Of a stretch of 50,346 bases of DNA, positions 9,146-18,207 are shown in pieces. The notes under the pieces were generated by a model, which saw nothing but the letters and a program-made list of their open reading frames with translations, ran no database searches and was not told the origin of the DNA. The number at the start of each line of letters is the position of its first letter. Position 1 is the first letter of the stretch. Source of the DNA: an uncultured Pelagibacteraceae bacterium (GTDB lineage Bacteria > Pseudomonadota > Alphaproteobacteria > Pelagibacterales > Pelagibacteraceae); contig CACAIN010000003.1 of NCBI GenBank assembly GCA_902532595.1, positions 1 to 50,346 of the forward strand, written 5' to 3'. The position numbers and the translations under genes are program-made.

Positions 9146-9896
9146 TATTTTCGTAACTTAAATTGTTTTTAATTTTTTTATCTCTATTTCTGTATATTGC
9201 TCCTTTTTTCCATAATAGTAATGCTTCAAAATGTATCGCACTTATTATCTTGATAGACATTAGTGGATATCTGAAAAAATTTATAATTAATTGCTTAAAA
9301 GTAAATTCTTTTCTAGTTCCTGTTTGAACTGCTGTTAATACGACATCTTTTTTATCAGTTTGTTTAATTGAAACAGACAATTTTTCACTGGGATTCAATA
9401 ATTTAAAATTGTAATAAGTATCCATATCCATAAATGGAGAAACATAAAATTTTTTTTTACATTTTTGTTCAATCTTATTATCTTTAACTTTAAAAATATA
9501 TGTATGCTGTTCGTTAAAAGTGTTTTTAACCTCATAAAAGATTGCTTTTAATGAATTGTCTTCATAACAATAAAAAATACTTAGCGGGTTAAAAACGTAA
9601 CCAAAAATTCTTGGATAGCAAAGTAATTTAATTTTATTAACATTTTCATTGATATTAAATTTTTTTAAACTGTCTAATACCCAATCTTTTAAAGATTTTC
9701 CATCTCTATCACCATGATCTTTATCGTAAAAACTAAAAATGTTAAATTTATTGTAAGAAAAAATGGGATTATCATTATCTAATTTTTTAATTTCATCTAA
9801 GTCTATATAAATAGAAAAAGTTTTATATTTTAAAAAATGCTTAACTGGCTTAAATCTTGTGTGTGTTACTACTCCATTGTAAATACACGAATTCAT
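9129..9896 (-). CDS. DUF1365 domain-containing protein
   Basis: 'YNGVVTHTRFKPVKHFLKYKTFSIYIDLDE', 'PRIFGYVFNPLSIFYCY', 'EVKNTFNEQHTYIF'. Confidence 0.88.
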   Translation of the reverse strand: MNSCIYNGVVTHTRFKPVKHFLKYKTFSIYIDLDEIKKLDNDNPIFSYNKFNIFSFYDKDHGDRDGKSLKDWVLDSLKKFNINENVNKIKLLCYPRIFGYVFNPLSIFYCYEDNSLKAIFYEVKNTFNEQHTYIFKVKDNKIEQKCKKKFYVSPFMDMDTYYNFKLLNPSEKLSVSIKQTDKKDVVLTAVQTGTRKEFTFKQLIINFFRYPLMSIKIISAIHFEALLLWKKGAIYRNRDKKIKNNLSYENIDESI

Positions 9897-11122
9897 TAAA
9901 TCTTAAAATTTTTTATTAAATTCATAGCTGATTTTATTCCATCTTCATGAAATCCATAACTAAAATAACTTCCACAATACCAAGTTCTTTTTTTTCCTTG
10001 AAGTGAAAATAGAGATTTTTGATATTTTAATGTTTCTGAATTAAAATAAGGATGAGTAAAATTTATATTTTTGACTATATTTTTTTTGTTTATTTCTTTA
10101 ATAGGATTCAGGGTTAAAAAAAAATTTTTATCACTTTTTAAATTTTGCAAATTATTTAACCAGTAAGTTACACATGTCTTGTTGCCATTAGATATAGAAT
10201 TCCAGCTAGACCAAGCTAATTTTTTTTTTGGCATTAAATTTTCGTCTGAATGTAAAATTGCTTCATTCGACACATATTTAAATTTACTTAAAATTCTTTG
10301 TTCTTCTTCAGTCGGTTTATCTAACATTTTTAAACTTTGATCAGCATGTGAAGCTAGAACTACGTGATCATAATCTAAATAATCTTCCCCAATTTTTATC
10401 CTCACATTATTTTCATTTCGGTAAATACTATTTACTTTATAATTCTTAAAAATTTCTCCACTTATTTTTTCTAAGACTTTTTTTACATAAGTTCTGCTTC
10501 TACCAGTAACTGTATACCATTGAGGTCTATTCTTGAGTTTAAATAAACCATGATTGATAAAAAAATTTAAAAAAAGTTCTAGAGGCATATCTCTAGCCTT
10601 AGAAAAAGGCATAGACCATATTGCCGCTACCATAGGAATAATGTGATATTCAACAAGATATTTTGAAAAATTTGATTTATCTAAATAACTACCAAGTGTT
10701 TCTCCGACTAAGCTTTTTTTAATTAAAGAAGGAGCACTTTTATAAAATGAGATAATTTCTCCTATCATTTTTAGAAAATTAAAATTAAATATATTTGATT
10801 TATTTGCAAAAAGAGCTTTAAGCCCTCGACCGCCATACTCTATATTGCTTCCTTGTATAGAAACAGAAAATGACATATCGCTTTTTTCAAAAGGAACTTC
10901 CAATTCCTTAAAAAAATTTATTAAATTAGGGTAAGTTAATTCATTAAATACAATAAAACCTAAGTCTACTGGAATAGTTTTTTTTTCTTTTTTGATATCA
11001 TAGGTGCAAGAATGACCTCCAAAATAATCTTCTTGTTCGAACAGATCTACTTTAAATTTTTTTGACAGGTAGTAAGCTGAAGATAAGCCTGAAATTCCTG
11101 ATCCAATGACTGCAATTTTCAT
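9896..11122 (-). CDS. FAD/NAD(P)-binding amine-oxidase-like oxidoreductase
   Basis: 'MKIAVIGSGISGLSSAYYLSKKFKVDLFEQEDYFGGHSCTY', 'VDLGFIVFNELTYPNL', 'YCGSYFSYGFHEDGIKSA'. Confidence 0.88.
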   Translation of the reverse strand: MKIAVIGSGISGLSSAYYLSKKFKVDLFEQEDYFGGHSCTYDIKKEKKTIPVDLGFIVFNELTYPNLINFFKELEVPFEKSDMSFSVSIQGSNIEYGGRGLKALFANKSNIFNFNFLKMIGEIISFYKSAPSLIKKSLVGETLGSYLDKSNFSKYLVEYHIIPMVAAIWSMPFSKARDMPLELFLNFFINHGLFKLKNRPQWYTVTGRSRTYVKKVLEKISGEIFKNYKVNSIYRNENNVRIKIGEDYLDYDHVVLASHADQSLKMLDKPTEEEQRILSKFKYVSNEAILHSDENLMPKKKLAWSSWNSISNGNKTCVTYWLNNLQNLKSDKNFFLTLNPIKEINKKNIVKNINFTHPYFNSETLKYQKSLFSLQGKKRTWYCGSYFSYGFHEDGIKSAMNLIKNFKI

Positions 11123-11125
11123 TAT

Positions 11126-13993
11126 TTAAGCAGCAGCATCTTTATATTCTTCCATTGAAGGACATGAACATACAAGATTTCTATCACCATAAACATTGTC
11201 CACTCTAGCAACAGGTGCCCAGTACTTATATTCTTTTAAATATTCTTTTGGAAAAGCTGCTTCTTTTCTTGAGTATGAATGTTTCCATTCATCAGCCGAT
11301 AATTCTAAATAAGTGTGTGGTGCATTTATTACAGGATTATCTTTTTTTTGAAATTTTCCAGAATCAATTTTATCTATTTCATCTTTTATACTCAATAAGG
11401 CATTACAAAATCTATCTATTTCCTCTAAATTTTCACTTTCTGTAGGTTCTATCATAATGGTCCCAGAAACAGGCCATGACATTGTAGGAGCGTGATAACC
11501 ATAATCGATTAATCTTTTTGCGATATCTTCTTCTGTTATGCCAGACTTTTCTTTAATAGGTCTTATATCAATAATACATTCGTGTGCCACGTTACCATTT
11601 TTTCCTGTGTATAAAATTTTATATTTCTCTGATAATTTTTTTGAAATATAATTAGCGTTCAAAATTGATATTCTTGAAGCAGCTTTCAAACCGTTTGATC
11701 CCATCATTTTTATATACATCCAAGATATAACTAAAATACTCGCGCTTCCCCATGGCGCAGCAGAAACAGAACCCATTCCCTTATCTGAGTTTAAATCTCC
11801 GAGATGTTGATGTGTTGGTAGAAAGTCTTCAAGATGTTTTGCGCAAGCAATTGGTCCCATACCTGGGCCTCCTCCTCCGTGAGGGATACAAAAAGTTTTG
11901 TGTAAATTAATATGGCATACATCTGGTCCAAATTTTCCTGGTTTTGCAATTCCTACCAAAGCATTTAAGTTTGCCCCATCCATATAAACCTGACCGCCAT
12001 TAGAATGGACGATTTCACAAATTTCAGTTATTTTTTCTTCAAATACTCCATGAGTTGATGGATAAGTTACCATTAAAGCTGCTAAATCTTTAGAATATTT
12101 TTCAGATTTATTTTGTAAGTCATCTAAATCAATATTTCCTTTTTCATCACAATTCACTACAACTACTTTCATACCAGACATCTGAGCGCTAGCCGGATTA
12201 GTTCCGTGAGCAGAATTAGGAATTAAACAAATATTTCTGTTAGTCTGTTTGTTGCTTTTGTGAAACGCTCTTATTGTCATTAAACCTGCATACTCTCCTT
12301 GAGCACCAGAATTAGGTTGCAAAGATACCGCATCAAATCCGGTTATCTCTTTTAAATCTTCTATCAAATCATTGAATAAAATCCTGTATCCCTTCATTTG
12401 ATCTACAGGAACAAATGGATGAGGAAGAGAAAATTCTTTCCAAGAAATAGGTATCATTTCTGCTGTAGCGTTTAACTTCATAGTACATGAGCCTAATGCT
12501 ATCATTGATCTATTTAATGCAATGTCACTATCTTCAAGTCTTTTTAAATATCTCATCATTTCAGTTTCTGAGTGATATTTGTTAAAAACTGGATGAGTTA
12601 AATATTTGGATGTTCTTAATAAATTTTTTGGCAAATTATCAAGATTAACATCAATTGTTTTTTTTACATCCTTATCTATTCCAAATATCTTAAAAAGCAA
12701 ATTCACATGATCAAGTCTTTTAGCCTCATCAAATGCTACGGATAAAGTTTTATCGTTTACTTTTCTTAAATTAACCTTTTCTGAGATAGCTTTTTTATAA
12801 ATTTCGTTAGTTTTTTTATTTGTTTTAATTGTTACAGTGTCAAAAAAGTTATTAGTATGAAGTTCGAAACCTGAATCTTTAATGTTGTCTGCAAACAGCT
12901 TAGCTAACTTGGACGTCCTATTTGCAATACCTAAAATTCCATTAGGACCATGATAAATTGCATATGCTGCCGATACTATTGCTAAAAGAGCTTGAGCTGT
13001 GCAGATGTTGCTGGTTGCTTTATCCCTTCTAATGTGTTGTTCGCGAGTTTGAAGAGACAACCTGTATGCTTTTTTTCCAAACTTATCTACTGATACTCCA
13101 ATAATTCTTCCAGGCATGGATCTTTTAAATTCTTCTTTTGTGGCAAAAAAAGCTGCATGTGGTCCACCGTATCCCATTGGGACTCCAAATCTTTGTGCAT
13201 TGCCCACTGCGATATCTGCTCCTAGTTCAGCAGGTGTCTTTAATTTTGCTAAAGAAAGAAGATCGCACACAACAATTGCTTTCCCCCCTTTTTTGCGTAT
13301 TAAACTTATGGACTCACTTGGATCTACTATTTCACCCAAAGTATCTGGATAAGCTATGACTCCACATATCAGCTCACCATTCAAATTTTTTATAAAATCT
13401 TTTTGATTGCCTACTATAAGTTCTAGACCGAAAGGTTCAATTCTAGTCTTAATTAAATCAATAACTTGAGGATTACAAGTTTCTGAAACATAAACTTTTT
13501 TTGAATTATTTTTGGAGACTCTTTGTGCAAGACCAACAGCTTCTGCAGCTGCAGTAGCCTCATCCAATAATGAAGCATTAGCAATATCCATTCCTGTAAA
13601 ATCAATTACTAATTGTTGAAAATTCATGAGCATCTCTAATCTTCCTTGAGCTACTTCGGGCTGGTAAGGAGTATAAGATGTATACCAACCTGGATTTTCT
13701 AAAATATTTCTCAAAACAACATTTGGAGTAAAACAATTGTAATACCCCATGCCAATAAAATTTCTATAAGTCTGGTTTTTTTGCGAAATAACTTTAAGTT
13801 TTTTCATAGCTTCGCTTTCTGAAAGCGAGTCACCTATTTTTAATTCATCATTAAGTAAAATATTTTTAGGTACTGTATTTTGTATAAGTTGATCAAGGGA
13901 CTTACTGCCAATATAGTTTAATATTTTTTCTTGATCTTTATTTGAAGGACCAATGTGTCTATTTATAAATTCTTTTGAAGTATCATCAATCAT
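11126..13993 (-). CDS. gcvP: Glycine dehydrogenase (decarboxylating), P-protein
   Basis: 955 aa single chain; 'RHIGPS', 'NPGWYTSYTPYQPEVAQGRLE', PLP-site region 'HINLHKTFCIPHGGGGPGMGPI'. Confidence 0.97.
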   Translation of the reverse strand: MIDDTSKEFINRHIGPSNKDQEKILNYIGSKSLDQLIQNTVPKNILLNDELKIGDSLSESEAMKKLKVISQKNQTYRNFIGMGYYNCFTPNVVLRNILENPGWYTSYTPYQPEVAQGRLEMLMNFQQLVIDFTGMDIANASLLDEATAAAEAVGLAQRVSKNNSKKVYVSETCNPQVIDLIKTRIEPFGLELIVGNQKDFIKNLNGELICGVIAYPDTLGEIVDPSESISLIRKKGGKAIVVCDLLSLAKLKTPAELGADIAVGNAQRFGVPMGYGGPHAAFFATKEEFKRSMPGRIIGVSVDKFGKKAYRLSLQTREQHIRRDKATSNICTAQALLAIVSAAYAIYHGPNGILGIANRTSKLAKLFADNIKDSGFELHTNNFFDTVTIKTNKKTNEIYKKAISEKVNLRKVNDKTLSVAFDEAKRLDHVNLLFKIFGIDKDVKKTIDVNLDNLPKNLLRTSKYLTHPVFNKYHSETEMMRYLKRLEDSDIALNRSMIALGSCTMKLNATAEMIPISWKEFSLPHPFVPVDQMKGYRILFNDLIEDLKEITGFDAVSLQPNSGAQGEYAGLMTIRAFHKSNKQTNRNICLIPNSAHGTNPASAQMSGMKVVVVNCDEKGNIDLDDLQNKSEKYSKDLAALMVTYPSTHGVFEEKITEICEIVHSNGGQVYMDGANLNALVGIAKPGKFGPDVCHINLHKTFCIPHGGGGPGMGPIACAKHLEDFLPTHQHLGDLNSDKGMGSVSAAPWGSASILVISWMYIKMMGSNGLKAASRISILNANYISKKLSEKYKILYTGKNGNVAHECIIDIRPIKEKSGITEEDIAKRLIDYGYHAPTMSWPVSGTIMIEPTESENLEEIDRFCNALLSIKDEIDKIDSGKFQKKDNPVINAPHTYLELSADEWKHSYSRKEAAFPKEYLKEYKYWAPVARVDNVYGDRNLVCSCPSMEEYKDAAA

Positions 13994-13994
13994 A

Positions 13995-14375
13995 TTAATT
14001 AGGATTATCTTTTATAAATTTATCATAATCTGATTTATTCATTAAAGAATCAAATTCTGATTTATCTTTAATTTTAATCTTAAAGAACCAACCTTCTTTT
14101 TCTGGATCAGAGTTAACACTTGAAGGATCGTCAACGATAGATTTGTTTCCTTCAGTGACATTTCCAGTCATTGGTGAATTCACATCGCTCGCTGCTTTAG
14201 TTGACTCTACAATGGCAGCTTGACCATCTTTTTCAACTGACTTTCCATTTTCTGGAACTTCAACAAAAACTATATCTCCTAACATTTCTGTAGCATGTTT
14301 AGTGATACCAACTGTTGCTGTATCGCCATTTAATTCTACCCACTCATGTTTTTTTGAATATTTTTTTTCACTCAT
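13995..14375 (-). CDS. gcvH: Glycine cleavage system H protein
   Basis: '[37 protein letters not shown]', lipoylation region '[16 protein letters not shown]'. Confidence 0.96.
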   Translation of the reverse strand: MSEKKYSKKHEWVELNGDTATVGITKHATEMLGDIVFVEVPENGKSVEKDGQAAIVESTKAASDVNSPMTGNVTEGNKSIVDDPSSVNSDPEKEGWFFKIKIKDKSEFDSLMNKSDYDKFIKDNPN

Positions 14376-14387
14376 AATTTACCTTTC

Positions 14388-15482
14388 TTATTTTACGTAA
14401 CTTTTCTTATAAAAAGGAAGTTTAGAGATTTGTGCGTTATGTTTTTTGCCTCTAACTTCTAATTTAATATTCCTTCCAATTTCAGAAAAATTTGGATCTA
14501 TGTATCCCATTGAAACTGGAGCATTTACACTTGGGCCAAAAGTACCGCTAGTTATTGTTCCAATCTCTTTATCATTAGTAGAAAAAATTTTTGTTCCTTC
14601 TCTCGCTATTATTTTTCCCTCTGGTAATATTCCAACTCTAATTCTTGAAGTACCTTTATCAAGATTTTCTTTTATTTTCTTCCATCCATTAAAGCCTCCT
14701 GTTTCTCTTCTTGTTTTTGCTATAGCCCATTTTAAATTAGCTTCAATGGGGTTTATTTTTTCGTTGAGATCGTGTCCATATAAACATAGTCCAGCTTCTA
14801 ATCTTAATGTATCCCTTGCTCCCAGACCTACCGGTTTAACTTTGTTCTCAATTAAATATTTAATAAAGTTTTCCACTTTATTGTTTGGTACTGATATTTC
14901 AAAACCATCTTCTCCAGTATATCCAGAACGTGTTGCGTACAATTTTTCACCTTCAAATTCAAAAAAATTACCATACATAAATTTAAGATTGCTAATTCCT
15001 TTTATGTTTTTTTCTAAAATTTCTGAAGATTTTGGACCTTGCACGGCTATAAGCGAAGTTTTAGAGCATAAATAGAATTTATGATTTTTACTTAAGTTCT
15101 TGGAGATATGTTTAATATCATTATCTTTGCAAGCTGCATTTAATACAATATAAAATCCATTTTTTCGTCTAGTAATAATAAGGTCGTCTATTATTCCACC
15201 TTCTAAATTTAATAAAAAACAATATTTCGATTGATTGATATTTAAATTTTTTAAATCTGCTGGAATTATTTTTTCTAAAGCTTCGTCAATTGACGGTTCT
15301 CCCTCTATATAAAACTGTCCCATGTGCGATACATCAAAAAACCCAGCATAAGTTCTTGTCGAAATATGTTCTTTAACTATTCCATCGGAATATTGAATTG
15401 GCATTTCATAACCTGCAAAAGGGCCAAATTTAGCGCCTAGGTTTTTGTGAATTTTGTATAAAGCTGTTTTTTGCACTTCCAT
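14388..15482 (-). CDS. gcvT: Aminomethyltransferase, glycine cleavage T protein
   Basis: 'AGYEMPIQYSDGIVKEHISTRTYAGFFDVSHMGQ', 'RSGYTGEDGFEISVP', 'LGARDTLRLEAGLCLYGHDL'. Confidence 0.96.
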   Translation of the reverse strand: MEVQKTALYKIHKNLGAKFGPFAGYEMPIQYSDGIVKEHISTRTYAGFFDVSHMGQFYIEGEPSIDEALEKIIPADLKNLNINQSKYCFLLNLEGGIIDDLIITRRKNGFYIVLNAACKDNDIKHISKNLSKNHKFYLCSKTSLIAVQGPKSSEILEKNIKGISNLKFMYGNFFEFEGEKLYATRSGYTGEDGFEISVPNNKVENFIKYLIENKVKPVGLGARDTLRLEAGLCLYGHDLNEKINPIEANLKWAIAKTRRETGGFNGWKKIKENLDKGTSRIRVGILPEGKIIAREGTKIFSTNDKEIGTITSGTFGPSVNAPVSMGYIDPNFSEIGRNIKLEVRGKKHNAQISKLPFYKKSYVK

Positions 15483-15492
15483 AATAACTCTT

Positions 15493-15662
15493 AACCAACC
15501 CCTATCTGTCCATGTACCTGAGAGATTTAATCCTTCGGTGAGGCTAATGCCTACTTTCCAGAGTTATTACTGCAACGGTCCTTTTGCCTGAGAGTTTCTA
15601 GGGTAGTTGCTCCTTCGGCGCTACATTTAAGTAGTCTCTCCCGTAGCATTGAGATTCTCCTC
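15493..15662 (-). promoter_or_regulatory. Tandem glycine riboswitch in the gcvT 5' leader
   Basis: Reverse complement reads 'gggagagactac..gtagcgccgaaggagcaactaccc..aaactctcaggcaaaaggaccg' followed by 'actctggaaagtaggcat..cctcaccgaaggattaaatctctcaggtacatggacagatagggg': two copies of the gcvT aptamer core immediately 5' of gcvT. Confidence 0.93.
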
Positions 15663-15688
15663 CAAATGAAGCAAAAAGTCAAATTTAA

Positions 15689-16555
15689 TTAAGCCGCTAT
15701 TGACCTGTTTCTATCCAAACTTTTAACAATTATTGCAAAAATAATAATCATTCCTCCAATAAAAACACTTAAAGGTGGAATTTCATTTAAAAATAGCCAC
15801 ACCCAAATAGGTGCAAAAATAGTTTCTGTTAGCATTAATAAACCAACTGTTACTGAGCGAGTTGTCTTTGAACCAATTGTAATACAAATAAAACCAAAAC
15901 CCAGTTGAGGTACGCCCAATAAAAATCCCATAAAAATATCATGTTTTGTAAAGCTAAAAGACTCAACCATCACAATTGCATAAATAAAACTAAAAACAGA
16001 AGCGTACCAAATAGCTGGCACCAGATCTAAGCTAGAATGTTTTCTAATTATCATTACTAATATTGAAAAACTAATCGGTATAGTCAACGCAACAAGGTTT
16101 CCAAATAACGTACCTGAAGATATTGAGTCTCCAATCATTATTGTAATACCAGACATAGCTAAAACGATTGAAATAAAACCTATTAAAGAAACTTTTTCTT
16201 TAAGATAAAAATAACCAAATATTGCTAAAAACATTGTCTGAGTACTTATTATGAAAACAACATTAGCTACTGAGGTACTCATCATAGCAAAAACAAAAGC
16301 GATAAAACTAAAAGACATTACGAAACCACCTAATAAAGCTGGAAGTCCAGACTTTTTTATAGTTTTAACAGCATCTTTTTTATAGATTAGAAACAAGAAG
16401 GTAGAAATCCATAGGAAAAAGAAAAAAGTTCTTAGTAGTAAAATTTCCCATGCATTCGAAGTTTCAAATGATCTGACAATAAAACCTCCCCAGCTTAAAC
16501 AAAAGCCGCCTAACAATATAAGTATATAACCTGGTACTTTGTATATAAATTGCAT
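15689..16555 (-). CDS. DMT/EamA-family transporter
   Basis: Ten-helix-like hydrophobic protein with 'LLRTFFFFLWIS', 'IFGYFYLKEKVSLIGFISIVLAMSGI', 'ETIFAPIWVWLFLNEIP'. Confidence 0.85.
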   Translation of the reverse strand: MQFIYKVPGYILILLGGFCLSWGGFIVRSFETSNAWEILLLRTFFFFLWISTFLFLIYKKDAVKTIKKSGLPALLGGFVMSFSFIAFVFAMMSTSVANVVFIISTQTMFLAIFGYFYLKEKVSLIGFISIVLAMSGITIMIGDSISSGTLFGNLVALTIPISFSILVMIIRKHSSLDLVPAIWYASVFSFIYAIVMVESFSFTKHDIFMGFLLGVPQLGFGFICITIGSKTTRSVTVGLLMLTETIFAPIWVWLFLNEIPPLSVFIGGMIIIFAIIVKSLDRNRSIAA

Positions 16556-17488
16556 TTAAAAGAAATTAAGTTTTTTAATATAGTCTTTAAATGCACTTTC
16601 TGCCACACTTAGATCAGTTAGTTTGAATTTTAATTTTGATCCAGGAGTTTTTTGAACTAATTTATCATAATCAGCTGTAATTACATTGGCTATTTTTGGA
16701 TATCCACCAATTGTTGGATGATCGGATAAAAGAATTATAGGCTGTCCATCTCCAGGCACCTGGATTGACCCTTTGGTGATACCTTCAGATTTTATATTTT
16801 TGCTTTTCATATTTTCAAGTTTTTTCCCCTCTAGTCTCATGCCCATTCGATCTGTTAGTTTTGTAACTTCATATTCTTTTGAAAAAAAATCTCCTTGGCT
16901 TTTTTTTGAAAAATAATCATATTGTAGTCCTTTCATCACTCTTATCGTAGTGTCATTTTCAAAATCAAATTTAAACTTATTTATTTTTGAGTTTTGGGAA
17001 GATTTATTAAAAAATATTTTTTCATCTAATCTTAATTTCTCTCCATTATTTGAACCAATTTTTGCTCTTACAAGAGTTGAGATGCTTCCTTTTGTTTTTT
17101 CTAATTTAAAGCCTCCAAAAATTGAAAGATAACCGTAAACAGAGTCTATTGTAGAAAGAATATCTAAGCTTTCACCGCTGGATAAAATAAAACTTTCATA
17201 AGGTATTCCCTGTTTTATTTCACCATTATTATTAATAATGTTAAAATTAACTTTTCCTGATACTGCCACTAAAGCTGACTCTCCTACAAGTTCTAGTAAT
17301 GGTCCTTGATATGCAAATTCTAAAGCGCCTTCTGAAATTTCGTTTCCTACCAATTTATTTGCAAGAAAAAATAAAGATTTATCCATGCATCCGCTTGGGG
17401 CTATTCCAAGATGCTGAAGACCAAACCTTCCTGTGTCTTGAAAAGTGGAGTTAATACCTGGTCTTAATATTTTAAAATAATTCTTCAT
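16556..17488 (-). CDS. pxpC: 5-oxoprolinase subunit C / biotin-dependent carboxyltransferase family (KipA-like)
   Basis: 'ILRPGINSTFQDTGRFGLQHLGIAPSGCMD', 'ITKGSIQVPGDGQPIILLSDHPTIGGYPKIANVI'. Confidence 0.9.
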   Translation of the reverse strand: MKNYFKILRPGINSTFQDTGRFGLQHLGIAPSGCMDKSLFFLANKLVGNEISEGALEFAYQGPLLELVGESALVAVSGKVNFNIINNNGEIKQGIPYESFILSSGESLDILSTIDSVYGYLSIFGGFKLEKTKGSISTLVRAKIGSNNGEKLRLDEKIFFNKSSQNSKINKFKFDFENDTTIRVMKGLQYDYFSKKSQGDFFSKEYEVTKLTDRMGMRLEGKKLENMKSKNIKSEGITKGSIQVPGDGQPIILLSDHPTIGGYPKIANVITADYDKLVQKTPGSKLKFKLTDLSVAESAFKDYIKKLNFF

Positions 17489-18170
17489 TTTTAAAAGTTA
17501 GAAAATCTTTTTTTTTCACAGACTTAAATTTTACTGAGTCCCCTGGAGAAAGAAGGCTCGATTCCTTATTTTTAATATTAAATAAATCTAAAGGAGTTTT
17601 TCCAATAATATTCCACCCCCCGGGACTTTCGAAAGTATAGATAGTGCAAAATTTCTCTACTATGCCAACTGATCCTTTATTGATCTTTACTCGAGGTGTG
17701 TCTAATCGATCATGATATAGATTGTTCTTTAAATCTCCTAGGAAAGGCTGGCCAGGCACAAACCCAATCATATAAACAAAAAAATCTGTATTCTGATGTT
17801 CTTTTACTATTTCATTAAAATTTAATTTAGTCTTTTCTTCTAATCTCTTTATATCCAAGGCAAATTCTTCATCATAACATATTGGGATTTCTAGAATTTT
17901 ACTTTGCTCAGAAAAAATTGTTTTAGAGTAATCATTGCTTTTAATAAACTCTATTAGTTCTTTGGATTTTACTTGCTCTAAATCAAAATTGATAATCAAC
18001 TTATTGTACGATGGCGTATAGTTTAAAATACCTCTGATTTTTTTATTTTTTACAGATTCGTCTATAAAATTAAAAAGTTTAATTACTTCTTTATTAGTTT
18101 TTTTGTTAACTTCATCACCAAAATCACATGTGATGCCGCAGTCTCCGATATTGCTTATTTTTTTTAACAT
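17472..18170 (-). CDS. pxpB: 5-oxoprolinase subunit B (KipI-like)
   Basis: 'YMIGFVPGQPFLGDLKNNLYHDRLDTPRVKINKGSVGIVEKFCTIYTFESPGGWNIIGKTPL'. Confidence 0.92.
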   Translation of the reverse strand: MLKKISNIGDCGITCDFGDEVNKKTNKEVIKLFNFIDESVKNKKIRGILNYTPSYNKLIINFDLEQVKSKELIEFIKSNDYSKTIFSEQSKILEIPICYDEEFALDIKRLEEKTKLNFNEIVKEHQNTDFFVYMIGFVPGQPFLGDLKNNLYHDRLDTPRVKINKGSVGIVEKFCTIYTFESPGGWNIIGKTPLDLFNIKNKESSLLSPGDSVKFKSVKKKDFLTFKNEELF

Positions 18171-18207
18171 AAGTTGTTATAATAGATATTATATAATGGT
18201 TTAAAAT

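Noticed and set aside
11215-11445. 76-aa plus-strand ORF antisense to gcvP C-terminus
   Set aside because: Shadow of gcvP; no start context or domain.
13116-13359. Two plus-strand ORFs (78 and 73 aa) antisense to gcvP
   Set aside because: Overlapping shadow frames inside a conserved gene.
14446-15075. 209-aa plus-strand ORF antisense to gcvT
   Set aside because: Lies fully inside gcvT, low-information sequence, no domain; coding signal belongs to gcvT.
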